Origin: Psychromonas sp. L1A2
GTDB taxonomy: Bacteria; Pseudomonadota; Gammaproteobacteria; Enterobacterales; Psychromonadaceae
Length of the DNA stretch: 64,000 nt
Assembly (NCBI RefSeq): GCF_009828855.1
Contig: NZ_WUAG01000001.1
Location: forward strand, 744,001-808,000
Direction of reading: 5' to 3'
Shown here: positions 48,108 to 57,303 of the stretch, piece after piece
Layout: the number at the start of each line of letters is the position of its first letter
Position numbering within the stretch: position 1 is the first letter of the stretch
Program-made: the position numbers and the translations under genes
The notes under the pieces: model-generated
Told to the model about the DNA's origin: nothing
Databases searched by the model: none
Seen by the model: only the letters and a program-made list of their open reading frames with translations

Positions 48108-50295
48108 ATGCTTGTTTTGCTAAAGCACGGTACTCGTGTAGTAATGGTTCGGTGTAACCGTTTGGCTGTTTATCCCCTTCAAAAATAAGTGCTTTTGCTG
48201 CTTGAAAGGCAAGGCTGTCGTCGGTGTTAGGGCTCATGTTGCGATAGCCTGATACACCTTGGTTTTGTTTATCAACAATTTGAGCCATGTTTTCCATAAC
48301 GCTGGTGACTTGTTGTGTCGTACATACGTTATGCATTAACCAGTTGCTAATATGTTGACTGGAAATACGCAAGGTTGCGCGATCTTCCATTAAACCAATA
48401 TCATTAATATCGGGTACTTTCGAACAGCCAATTCCCATCTCTATCCAGCGCACAACGTAACCTAAAATACCTTGCACATTATTGTTAAGCTCATTTGAAA
48501 TCTGTGCTTCTGTTAATGTCATACCTTCAGGCATCACTGGTGGAGTAAGTATGTCTGTTATGCTTGCTGGTGGTCGGTTAATGATAGTTTTCTGCTCTTC
48601 AAACACATCAACTTGGTGATAATGTAAAGCATGTAATGTCGCTGCAGTCGGCGAAGGCACCCAAGCGGTATTAGCGCCAGATTTAGGGTGTGCTATTTTA
48701 TCTTTCATCATTTGATTCATTTCATCTGGCATGGCCCACATCCCTTTGCCGATTTGTGCTTTGCCTGAAAAACCACAACGCAGCCCAATTTCAACATTGT
48801 TGTTTTCGTAAGCACTAATCCAAGGTTCCAGTTTAATTGCTGATTTTGCATAAAATGCGCCAGCTAACATACTGGTGTGGATTTCATCGCCCGTTCTGTC
48901 TAAGAACCCGGTATTGATGAATACCACGCGCGATTTTGCTTCATGAATACATTGTTTTAGGTTTAACGTAGTACGGCGCTCTTCATCCATAATACCTAGC
49001 TTGATAGTGTTCTCTGGGAGGTTAAGCATCAGTTCTATGCGACTAAATAGTTCGCAGGTGAACCGCACTTCTTCAGGGCCATGCAGTTTAGGTTTAACAA
49101 TATAAATACTGCCTGTACGGCTATTTCTAAAGTTATCGTTCTCACCTTTTTGAAGATCGATACTAGCAATTAATGCCGTAATCACACCATCAATAATGCC
49201 TTCTGGCGCATTATTGCCACTTTCATCTTGTATTAAATCGGTACCCATTAGGTGCCCAACATTGCGAACTAATAACACTGAGCGACCTGGTACTCGGTAG
49301 CTTTCACCAGATTTAGCGGTGAAGTTACGATCGTAATTTAATTTACGTGTTACTGGTTGATTGTCTTTGGTAAATGTCGCCTCAAGCGTTCCTTGCATTA
49401 GACCTAACCAATTGCGGTATGCGGCCACTTTGTCGCTACTATCAACCGTTGAAACAGAATCTTCAAAATCCATAATAGTGGTGAGTGCAGATTCCATTTG
49501 AATATCATCAAGGCCTGCTTTATCGTTTGCACCAATTTTACCTGTGCGGTCAATATGCAACCCAATATGTAATCCATTGTTTTTGAGTAATAAGTAATTC
49601 GGAGATGTTTTAGAGCCATCAAAGGCAACAAATTGACATGGATTTTTTAAACCTGATTCAGTCCCATCAGATAAAAAAGCCAGTATATGCTGGTAATAAA
49701 CTAAGTAGCTTGTTACTTCATGATGAGAACCCGTTGTTAATGGGAATTGCTCATCTAAAAAATCTTTTGCTTTATTAATAACGGCTTGACCACGCTGTGG
49801 GTTAAATCCTTCTTTATGGGCTAACTCATCGTTATTCGCAATAACATCTGTTCCATAAAAAGCATCGTATAAACTTCCCCAACGAGCATTGGCTGCATTT
49901 AATGCAAAGCGTGCATTACTCACAGGCACCACCAGTTGTGGACCTGCCATTGTTGATATTTCAGCATCGACATTTTCAGTTTCAATAATGAAGTCATCGA
50001 CCATCGGAGTCAGGTAACCGATACTTTGTAAAAACGCTTGATAAGCTTTTTTAGAGTGTTCTGGGCTAATATTGTTAGCCAACGTATTTTCACGATGCCA
50101 TTGGTCAATTTTCTGCTGCATCTGACGACGTGTATTTAATAGGGCGGTATTTTGATGTGAAAAATCATTAATTAAACAATTTAAATCAGCCCAAAAATGA
50201 ACGCTATTAAGTGAGGTGTTCGGTAAAACTTCATCATTAATAAACTGATAAAATTCAGGATTAGTCAGGCATTGCTTCTCTAGAGGTAAATTCAT
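48097..50295 (-). CDS. glcB: Malate synthase G
   Basis: A 732-residue enzyme that condenses glyoxylate with acetyl-CoA, the second step of the glyoxylate shunt. The G-type length and sequence are seen in PGRSVLLVRNVGHLMG, GIMDEERRTTLNLKQC and INTGFLDRTGDEIHTSM, which includes the active-site aspartate region. The frame opens at 50319, but AAGGAG sits seven bases before ATG 50295 (MNLPLEKQ). Here glcB, not aceB, is paired with aceA. It is divergent from the XRE-type regulator. Confidence 0.95.
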   Translation of the reverse strand: MNLPLEKQCLTNPEFYQFINDEVLPNTSLNSVHFWADLNCLINDFSHQNTALLNTRRQMQQKIDQWHRENTLANNISPEHSKKAYQAFLQSIGYLTPMVDDFIIETENVDAEISTMAGPQLVVPVSNARFALNAANARWGSLYDAFYGTDVIANNDELAHKEGFNPQRGQAVINKAKDFLDEQFPLTTGSHHEVTSYLVYYQHILAFLSDGTESGLKNPCQFVAFDGSKTSPNYLLLKNNGLHIGLHIDRTGKIGANDKAGLDDIQMESALTTIMDFEDSVSTVDSSDKVAAYRNWLGLMQGTLEATFTKDNQPVTRKLNYDRNFTAKSGESYRVPGRSVLLVRNVGHLMGTDLIQDESGNNAPEGIIDGVITALIASIDLQKGENDNFRNSRTGSIYIVKPKLHGPEEVRFTCELFSRIELMLNLPENTIKLGIMDEERRTTLNLKQCIHEAKSRVVFINTGFLDRTGDEIHTSMLAGAFYAKSAIKLEPWISAYENNNVEIGLRCGFSGKAQIGKGMWAMPDEMNQMMKDKIAHPKSGANTAWVPSPTAATLHALHYHQVDVFEEQKTIINRPPASITDILTPPVMPEGMTLTEAQISNELNNNVQGILGYVVRWIEMGIGCSKVPDINDIGLMEDRATLRISSQHISNWLMHNVCTTQQVTSVMENMAQIVDKQNQGVSGYRNMSPNTDDSLAFQAAKALIFEGDKQPNGYTEPLLHEYRALAKQALIN

Positions 50296-50462
50296 ATTTC
50301 GTCTCCTTGATATTATCAATTAACTTTAAAGTAGGTATTGAATAACCTTTGAGCGCACATTTATTGAACTTTTGTTGCTCACTTGTTAATCAGTTGTTGT
50401 TACTATAAAGAAATAATTCATATAATTTCACAAAGAAAATTACACAGAGTAAATTTTACAAA
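50296..50462. promoter_or_regulatory. Divergent promoter region of glcB-aceA and its regulator
   Basis: A 167-base AT-rich gap between two start codons facing away. It must hold both promoters and probably the regulator's binding sites; I could not identify a confident box. Confidence 0.45.
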
Positions 50463-51971
50463 ATGAAAATAAAAAAGAGCTTGGCAAGGCAATCTCATTA
50501 CTTAGGCACAAAAATACGCAATTTACGCAAACGTAATGGCTTAACCTTGGATGATTTATCATCGAGATGTATTAAGTTAGATGCAGAATATGCACCTTCT
50601 GTTTCTTACTTGTCGATGATCGAACGTGGTAAGCGAGTCCCTAGAGAAGAGATGCTAGAAGTGATTGCGACTGTATTTCAAAAGCAACCCGAATGGTTTT
50701 TAGATGACGCCGCTGAAGTACAAGACATTATTCCTACTAAAGGTAATCGAGGTGGTATTCGAGGGATGGCGCTCGAACCTAGTTTTTTATTTTCAAATGA
50801 AATTTTACAAATTGCTATTCCAGAAATGTTATCGCAAACTGGGACAACAGGTCGCCAATTCGCACATCTACTCATTCGTGCGCATCAAGAACACCATCAA
50901 AATCATTTTCCTGATTTAGAGCGAGCTGCAGAAGAGGTCGGTTTAAAAAAAATGCCACTTCATGTTGAAGATTTAATTGAAATTACTGAAGCCCGTGGTT
51001 TGAAAATAAGTTGGTTTACGCGTTTACCTGATAGTGAATATGATAGTAATAACAGCAATAAAATGGTCACCTCTTTTTTTAAACCACCTCGTACGGTTTA
51101 CTTAAATAAGATACTCAAAAAAAATACCACACGACTTAAATATGAGCTGGCAGTACATATTGGACATAATGTTTTACACAATAGTGATGGTGAAAAAAGC
51201 ATTATGGTGGCAGGAGAGCGTGCTCAATACGATAGCCAACATAATAAAACTACGTCTTCTAGCCAATTAGACGCACAAGATATTTTGCATGCATGGCGTG
51301 ATTTTGAATGTAGTTTTTTTGCGGCTGCTTTACTTTGCCCTAAAGTGCCGTTTCGCCAATTGCTTGATCAGCATGGTTATGAAATTGATATTTGTAAAAA
51401 AATAGAAGTATCAGAAGCCGTGGTGATGCGACGTATGACCGCGGTTTCTGCTTACCCACATTGGCACTATTTTGATGCTTATGGGCAAGGTAAATTAAGA
51501 GCAGTATACAGAGGGAACGGTATTCCATTGCCATGGGGAAATATGACCATTGCGCATGACCCTTGTAAGCATTGGTCTGTTTTTAGAATGTTAGAAAAAC
51601 AAGCTGAGGGGACGGCGGCACAGTTTTCTATTTTAACGGAAAATGGCGTTGCTAAAATTTATTGTTGTGAATCTATTAAGGTAAAAGATCTTAATGATGC
51701 CAGTCACGTATTGTGTACAGGTATTGAGTTAAACTCTGCTATTGATGCTCAAGGGCACGACTCTGTTACGTTAGTGGATGAGTTACAAAGATTATGCGTC
51801 GATAATGGTGGATCGAGTAAGATCCCTCCCAAAATTAAGAAAATACTGAATAGTGTTGCGCGTATTCTTAATATTAACTGGATAGCGCGTGGTATTGAGC
51901 AAGAAGCGCAACTTATTTGTGTTAGAGGTGCTGTTTGTCCCAGAAAACCAAGCTGTTACTGTAACCAATAA
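50463..51971 (+). CDS. XRE/ImmA-IrrE-type transcriptional regulator of the glyoxylate shunt
   Basis: A 502-residue regulator. An N-terminal XRE helix-turn-helix spans about 14-75 (LGTKIRNLRKRNGLTLDDLS, YLSMIERGKR). The middle part carries an ImmA/IrrE-like fold (VHIGHNVLH, FAAALLCPKVPF, SEAVVMRRM), in which the HExxH zinc-protease motif is replaced by VHIGH (231-235). The C-terminal tail has Cys486, Cys492, Cys498 and Cys500. The layout resembles ScfR/RamB-type regulators and a Vibrio-type family (DUF3612, from memory) found near glyoxylate genes. Its divergent position makes glcB-aceA the likely target. Confidence 0.8.
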   Translation: MKIKKSLARQSHYLGTKIRNLRKRNGLTLDDLSSRCIKLDAEYAPSVSYLSMIERGKRVPREEMLEVIATVFQKQPEWFLDDAAEVQDIIPTKGNRGGIRGMALEPSFLFSNEILQIAIPEMLSQTGTTGRQFAHLLIRAHQEHHQNHFPDLERAAEEVGLKKMPLHVEDLIEITEARGLKISWFTRLPDSEYDSNNSNKMVTSFFKPPRTVYLNKILKKNTTRLKYELAVHIGHNVLHNSDGEKSIMVAGERAQYDSQHNKTTSSSQLDAQDILHAWRDFECSFFAAALLCPKVPFRQLLDQHGYEIDICKKIEVSEAVVMRRMTAVSAYPHWHYFDAYGQGKLRAVYRGNGIPLPWGNMTIAHDPCKHWSVFRMLEKQAEGTAAQFSILTENGVAKIYCCESIKVKDLNDASHVLCTGIELNSAIDAQGHDSVTLVDELQRLCVDNGGSSKIPPKIKKILNSVARILNINWIARGIEQEAQLICVRGAVCPRKPSCYCNQ

Positions 51972-52003
51972 ATATCATTCAACATTTAGGTTCTAGGATT
52001 TTA

Positions 52004-52627
52004 ATGAAAAATAAACGTATTGTTAAACATACTCTGTTAGTACTTTTAACCATGTTATTTGTATCTGGTTGCGTTAGCTGGCTAGCACCGAATGTAAAAT
52101 CTGAGTTAGTTGAATTACAAGCTGGTGAGTATCAGCTTGATCCTCAACATGCTGCATTACTTTTTAAAGTTCAGCATTTAGGGTTATCAACTTATGTGGG
52201 GCGCTTTAACATATTTGATGCCCAACTTAATTTTGACCCCAAGAACATGGTAGCTGCATCTTTGAAAGCAGTAGTAGACATTAACTCCGTTGATATTAAT
52301 AATGATGCTTTAAGTGAAACATTACAAAGTGATACTTGGTTTAGCAGCACACAATATCCACAAGCATTTTTTGTAAGTCATACCGTGACACCGGTATCTG
52401 ATACCGTTTTTAATTTTACGGGAGACTTAACATTAAGAGGGGTAACAAAACCTGTCACGTTTAAAGCAACTTTTCATGGTGGTGCAGATAATTGGCTAAC
52501 AGGTAACTACACTCTTGGGTTTAGTGCAGTGGGACAAATTAAACGTTCTGATTTTGGCATGGACAGTTATATACCTATCGTTGGCGATCAGATAGATTTA
52601 GAAATCTATGCAGAATTTGTTAAATAG
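52004..52627 (+). CDS. YceI-family lipoprotein
   Basis: A 207-residue YceI-like lipid-binding beta-barrel. The N-terminus is a lipoprotein signal with the lipobox VSGC (Cys23), so it should be anchored in an envelope membrane. YQLDPQHAALLFKVQHLGLSTYVGRF begins the domain, and FTGDLTLRGVTKPVTFKATF and FKRSDFG-type SDFGMDSY end it. Family members bind isoprenoids. It starts 32 bases after the regulator's stop and may be co-transcribed. Confidence 0.88.
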   Translation: MKNKRIVKHTLLVLLTMLFVSGCVSWLAPNVKSELVELQAGEYQLDPQHAALLFKVQHLGLSTYVGRFNIFDAQLNFDPKNMVAASLKAVVDINSVDINNDALSETLQSDTWFSSTQYPQAFFVSHTVTPVSDTVFNFTGDLTLRGVTKPVTFKATFHGGADNWLTGNYTLGFSAVGQIKRSDFGMDSYIPIVGDQIDLEIYAEFVK

Positions 52628-53222
52628 TTTTTGATTTCTCATTGAATGTAAAATATTTAACTGATTTTTATGGCCGTTTATTTAATACTTTCTTTAAATT
52701 CCAAACAACTTCTTATATTTAATACCTACCTCTACTTCTACCTCTATATCTCTCACTACATTTAATACTTTAATTTGTATGATTTATTATTTTATTTTTT
52801 ATAATGCGTTAGCTTGTGAAGTATTCGTTTTTAGCTTCTTTTTTTTAATTTTTTTGAAAAAATATAATATATTTCTACCAATAAATAACGATAAAATAAT
52901 CTATTTAAGCACTCTTTATTTTATATTTACCTTGTGTATTAAATAGTTAAAAATATAATTTTCGGTTCACAACCTAATGACTCATCTTATTTAATAATGG
53001 GATTAACTTTAATAGTGAAAAATTAGCTGTATTGATTTTACTCAAGTTAACTTTTTCTAATTATGCTAAAATACTACAAATTAGGTTTGTTGTAGGTAAA
53101 GTAGCACCGAGTAAATACAATTAATAGAAAACAAGCTTAATCAACACATTTCAATAAAAGCTCGAATAAGAAAAAGAACTCAGTCATTTTATTGAATTTA
53201 TTAATCACTAGAGGAGAAACTA
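52628..53222. other. AT-rich gene-free stretch
   Basis: About 595 bases with no credible ORF. A pyrimidine-rich tract of repeated CTACCTCTA-like units lies near 52724-52757. The kdgK promoter is expected near the 3' end; TATGCTAAAAT near 53062 is a possible -10 region. Confidence 0.4.
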
Positions 53223-54245
53223 ATGAAAATATTAACATTTGGCGAAATGATGTTACGTCTAAAACCGTTAGCATTCGAACGCATCTTACAAACAAATACC
53301 TTTGAGGCCGCTTATGGCGGAGCTGAAGCTAATGTTGCGGTTTCTCTGGCGTTATTAGGTCACGATGCTGCTTACTTATCTAAGTTTCCTGAAAACCCAT
53401 TGGGTGAGGCCGCTGTTGGCACATTAAGAAAGTTTGGCGTTGATACCAGTCTAGCTTTACGTGGTGGACCAAGATTAGGCATGTATTTCTTTGAAAAAGG
53501 TAATGGTGTTAGAGGTACTGGAGTAGTTTATGACCGAGCAGGTAGTTCTATTGCAACTGCAACTAGCGATGAATTTGATTGGTCTATTTTATTAAAAGAT
53601 GTAGGGGTTTTCTATTTTTCAGGTATTACGCCAGCGATTTCAAAAGAGTTAGAAACAGCATTAAAAAGTGCATTGGATTATTGTAAAGCGAACAGTATTA
53701 CCGTGGTCTGTGATTTGAATTATCGTGGCAAAATGTGGAAACCAGCACAAGCTCAAGTCGTTATGCATGAGTTAATGCCATTTGTTGATGTCTGTGTTGC
53801 GAATGATGAAGACTTTGAAGCCATGTTAGGGATTAAAGCTTTTGATGGTGATCTGTCTAATGGAATCTGCCAAATAGAAGATTTCCGAGAAGGGATGAAA
53901 GAGATCACGAAACGTTATCCAAATTGTAAAACAGTAGCGAGTGTTCTACGTGATATTAACTCTGTGGAACAAAGTGATTGGATGGCAATTTTATACCAAA
54001 ATGACAAGTTCTATGACACACCTGTACATAATGTAAATGTAATGGAAGGCGTAGCCGCAGGTGATGCTTTTGGAGCGGGTCTATTACACGGGCTTGTAAA
54101 TAAACTTGAACCACAGGAAACAATAGAATTTGCTATTGCTGCGAGTGTTTTAAAATTATCTATCAGTGGTGATTTAAACTTAGTTACTGAATCAGAAATT
54201 CGTAATGCAATGCAAAAAGGCGCGAATGCACGATTAAGCCGTTAA
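53223..54245 (+). CDS. kdgK: 2-keto-3-deoxygluconate kinase (PfkB family)
   Basis: A 340-residue sugar kinase. AAYGGAEANVAVSLALLG (about 29-46) is the first PfkB signature and VAAGDAFGAGLLHGL (about 278-292) the second, with the catalytic aspartate. The overall style (TFGEMMLRLKP, NYRGKMWKP) is that of KdgK, which makes KDPG for the Entner-Doudoroff aldolase. AGAGGAGAAACTA is a strong ribosome site. The gene stands alone, without uronate genes nearby. Confidence 0.85.
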   Translation: MKILTFGEMMLRLKPLAFERILQTNTFEAAYGGAEANVAVSLALLGHDAAYLSKFPENPLGEAAVGTLRKFGVDTSLALRGGPRLGMYFFEKGNGVRGTGVVYDRAGSSIATATSDEFDWSILLKDVGVFYFSGITPAISKELETALKSALDYCKANSITVVCDLNYRGKMWKPAQAQVVMHELMPFVDVCVANDEDFEAMLGIKAFDGDLSNGICQIEDFREGMKEITKRYPNCKTVASVLRDINSVEQSDWMAILYQNDKFYDTPVHNVNVMEGVAAGDAFGAGLLHGLVNKLEPQETIEFAIAASVLKLSISGDLNLVTESEIRNAMQKGANARLSR

Positions 54246-54668
54246 TAAGTAAGATAAGTTATTAGATTAATAGCTTCATTGAACGCAATAATTTTTTATT
54301 AACTAAAGTACTCCAAATATTAATTAAAGTGCCTCAGAATAAAAGCATTGATGTAGTTAGGTTATGTCGATGCTTTCATATAATTTGACGGGACCGTAAT
54401 AAAAACGGTGTAATTTCTTCTCTTATTTACAGACTAATTTATCTCCTTATTTAGATCATAACTAATAGTCTTATTGATAACTTAAATTAATAACCTAAAT
54501 TGATGATCTAAACAATAAGCTTAATGATGTGTTTATTTTTAATGAAATAATTATGGACTTATTGAACCATAATGATTGGATTTAGTGTTCCTTTTTCTTC
54601 ATCGCTGTTATCTTTATGATCTCTCCATAAGCAGTATTCTTTATCATTAATTTAAATTTGGAAAAGTC
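54246..54668. other. AT-rich gene-free stretch
   Basis: About 420 bases with no credible ORF. ACCGT/ACGGT (about 54394-54410) is a weak stem-loop. Nothing else is seen. Confidence 0.35.
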
Positions 54669-55328
54669 ATGTCTCATCAAATAATCAAAGATCTTAACAG
54701 TCGTTACACCGCTAAAAAATATGATTCATCTAAACGTATTTCAGCAGAAGATATGGATGTGCTTAAAGAAGCCATTCGTTTATCTGCTTCGTCTATTAAC
54801 GCTCAGCCTTGGAAATTTATTGTACTTGAAAGTGATCAAGCAAAAGAACGCTTCCGTGGTACTTTTGCCAATAAACATCAATTTAACCAACACCATGCAA
54901 CAGAAGCATCACATGTCATTTTATTTGCTCATAACCCTCATTTTACTAAAGATGATTATAAAAAAGTGGTTGATGTAGAAGTTTCTTCTGGTCATTTACC
55001 TGCAGAAAGATATAACGACATGTTAAATGGAGCTTATGGTTTTGCTGAATCAAATACAGATGAAAATGGTTTCAATGGTCATTGGACAAAATTACAAACT
55101 TATATCGCATTTGGTAATGCTTTACATGTTCTCGCTCGTTTAGGTATTGATTCAACGCCTATGGAAGGAGTCGATTCAGAATTAATCGGTGAAACCTTTA
55201 AAAATGAATTAGATGGTTATGTTTGTGATGTTGCATTAGCGATTGGTTACCATAAAGATGGCGAAGATTATAACTACGGCTTACAAAAAGCACGTTTACC
55301 TGCTGAAGATGTTATTACTGTTCTTTAA
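54669..55328 (+). CDS. NAD(P)H-dependent nitroreductase (NfsB-like)
   Basis: A 219-residue flavin enzyme of the nitroreductase family. RYTAKKYD near the N-terminus, LSASSINAQPWKFIV (FMN binding, about 37-51), and the C-terminal ALAIGYHKDGEDYN are the usual NfsB landmarks. It reduces quinones or nitro compounds with FMN in the cytosol. The ATG follows GGAAAAGTC. A terminator ends the gene. Confidence 0.9.
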   Translation: MSHQIIKDLNSRYTAKKYDSSKRISAEDMDVLKEAIRLSASSINAQPWKFIVLESDQAKERFRGTFANKHQFNQHHATEASHVILFAHNPHFTKDDYKKVVDVEVSSGHLPAERYNDMLNGAYGFAESNTDENGFNGHWTKLQTYIAFGNALHVLARLGIDSTPMEGVDSELIGETFKNELDGYVCDVALAIGYHKDGEDYNYGLQKARLPAEDVITVL

Positions 55329-55447
55329 TGCTGAATTTTAAATTTCATTTAAAACAGTATTTTACAATGTTATTTTGTAATAGATCTTCATAATAGAGCT
55401 CTAAATAATATGCTAATATTTTAGAGCTGAAGTGAAATTAAAAACTG

Positions 55448-55472
55448 GCTAGGTATGTACCTGGCTTTTTTT
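55448..55472 (+). terminator. Terminator after the nitroreductase gene
   Basis: GCTAGGTA (55448-55455) pairs with TACCTGGC (55458-55465), one T-G wobble, with a T7 tail. The loop is tight, so the innermost pairs probably open. Confidence 0.7.
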
Positions 55473-55629
55473 ATATCTAATTATTTTAGATGGACTTGAT
55501 CAGTGCAAACTCTGGGAGTATGTTACGTGGTAGTGATACAAAGCCAGATTGTTATAAGTCACTCTGGCTATTTTCATCCATAAAATAGCTTACTGTTATA
55601 ATGGTAAATCTCATAAATTAAGGTTTCAA

Positions 55630-56256
55630 ATGTTTAGTCAATATCAGCAGCAATGTGAAGAATTTATTGTAGCGAATATGAAAACCGATTTAGCACATGA
55701 TCTATTACATGTTAAACGAGTTGTAAAACTAGCCTTTGAAATTGCTATTGAAGAGCAAGCCGAGTTAAATGTTGTGTTACCTGCTGCTTGGTTACATGAT
55801 TGTTTGAGTTACCCTAAAAACCATGCATTACGTTCATTAAGCTCTTTACATGCGGCCGATAAGGCGATTATTTTTTTGCGCAGTATTGACTATCCAGAGC
55901 AGTATTTATTGCCCATTCATCATGCCATTTCTGCACACAGTGTCAGTGGTGGGCTAATGGCAGATACGCTTGAAGCTCAAATTGTACAGGATGCTGATAG
56001 GTTAGATGCATTAGGTGCGATTGGTATTGCCCGTTGTATTCAAGTTAGCAGCCAACTACAGCGACCTTTGTACTCGCCTGAAGATGCTTTTGCGGTAGAT
56101 CGAGAAGTGGATGATCAGAGGTTTACGATAGACCACTTCTATAAAAAGCTATTAAAACTAGCTGCTTCTATGAATACCGAAGTAGGTAAAAAGATTGCAC
56201 TGCAACGCACTCAATTTATAGAAAGTTACTTACAGCAATTAGCGTTAGAAATTTAG
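55630..56256 (+). CDS. HD-domain phosphohydrolase, YedJ-like
   Basis: A 208-residue cytosolic HD hydrolase. The metal ligands are H in AHDLLHVKRV, HD in AAWLHDCLSYPKNH and D in IVQDADRLDALGAIGIAR, the last nearly identical to E. coli YedJ. DDQRFTIDHFYKKLLKL is also conserved. Substrate unknown. The ATG follows TTAAGGTTTCAA. Confidence 0.85.
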   Translation: MFSQYQQQCEEFIVANMKTDLAHDLLHVKRVVKLAFEIAIEEQAELNVVLPAAWLHDCLSYPKNHALRSLSSLHAADKAIIFLRSIDYPEQYLLPIHHAISAHSVSGGLMADTLEAQIVQDADRLDALGAIGIARCIQVSSQLQRPLYSPEDAFAVDREVDDQRFTIDHFYKKLLKLAASMNTEVGKKIALQRTQFIESYLQQLALEI

Positions 56257-56759
56257 TTAATGTTATCTAACCTCATTTCCTTCAATGAATGTTACCTCTA
56301 TTGAGTCACGTCAAAGTGAATACTTGTTCTTCTGCTTACAATCATTTCAATCTTAAGAACTTGCATGAGTTGTGGTGACCTATCACTTTGCTTATCCAGC
56401 GCCATTTATTTATTAAGAAACAGAGATTAGCTAAATAAAAATACTTCTTTGATTATAAGTCTTAGGAGTATTTTTGTAAGTGCTCTAAATTTATAACACT
56501 ACTCTCTTCTTATCGACTTATTGCAAATATCAGGTTTATTACAAACAAAAATATTATGGAGATACCTTACTTCTATTTTAGATAAATTAAGGTAAATTAT
56601 CAGCCTGTTACCATTCAAGATGTAAAATTTAGCAAACGGTGAACTGAATAGACTCTCTTTAAACATGCTCTAAAAATCCCTCTTATTGTATTTACGCTTA
56701 TTTTTTCATTGTTGCTTCATTGTTGAATGTGTCGTTTTTTCAATATAACTTTTTATCAA
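56257..56759. other. Gene-free stretch upstream of the efflux operon
   Basis: About 500 AT-rich bases with no credible ORF, ending at the -35 box of the marR promoter. Nothing else is recognised. Confidence 0.4.
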
Positions 56760-56822
56760 TTGACAACTTACTTGCCTAGGCAGTAATATCTTTTTTGTTG
56801 TTAGTTGCCTAGGCAAGTAAGT
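56760..56822 (+). promoter_or_regulatory. marR-emrAB promoter with a palindromic operator
   Basis: -35 TTGACA (56760-56765) and -10 TAATAT (56784-56789), 18 bases apart. A perfect 17-bp inverted repeat, ACTTACTTGCCTAGGCA (56766-56782) with its complement (56806-56822), has one arm between -35 and -10 and the other just before the start codon. Each arm also contains the self-palindrome TGCCTAGGCA. A MarR dimer on either arm would block the polymerase, so autoregulation is the natural reading. Confidence 0.85.
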
Positions 56823-56832
56823 GAGATAAATA

Positions 56833-57264
56833 ATGCATAATTTAAATACAGAGTCATTAGGGATCCCCTTAGCAAAATTAATTGGTTTAGCTCATCTTCA
56901 AAAAGAGCGGTTACTAAATCAATATCTCGCTCCTTTGGGGATGTCATCCGCACAATTTAAAGTATTAGCGGCTATTCATTATTACGATATGAATTCTCCT
57001 GTTGAAATATGTAATTACCTGAGCATTAACGCAGGCTCAATGACGCGGATGGTTGAGCGCTTGGTTAAAAAAATGTTGATAGAAAAACAACCTAATCCAG
57101 AAGATAAGCGCAGTGTGTTATTAAACTTAACATCAACAGGTGAGTCTTTATTAAAACAATGTATGGATACCATGGACAATGATGTTGGGCCCCTGCTGGT
57201 CGGCGATCTTTCTGTTAAAGAAGTAGAGCAGCTTAGTGCTTTATTAACGCGTTTATTACCTTAA
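56833..57264 (+). CDS. MarR-family repressor of the efflux operon
   Basis: A 143-residue winged-helix regulator. LGMSSAQFKVLAAIHYY, then INAGSMTRMVERLVKKMLIEKQPNPEDKRSVLLNLT, are the MarR recognition helix and wing. The length and the emrA-emrB neighbours fit EmrR/MprA-like sensors of lipophilic compounds. The start codon lies ten bases after the operator's second arm. First gene of the operon. Confidence 0.92.
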   Translation: MHNLNTESLGIPLAKLIGLAHLQKERLLNQYLAPLGMSSAQFKVLAAIHYYDMNSPVEICNYLSINAGSMTRMVERLVKKMLIEKQPNPEDKRSVLLNLTSTGESLLKQCMDTMDNDVGPLLVGDLSVKEVEQLSALLTRLLP

Positions 57265-57303
57265 CTTTCTTCACGTTCAATCTAATCCTAACCTATAAAT
57301 AAT

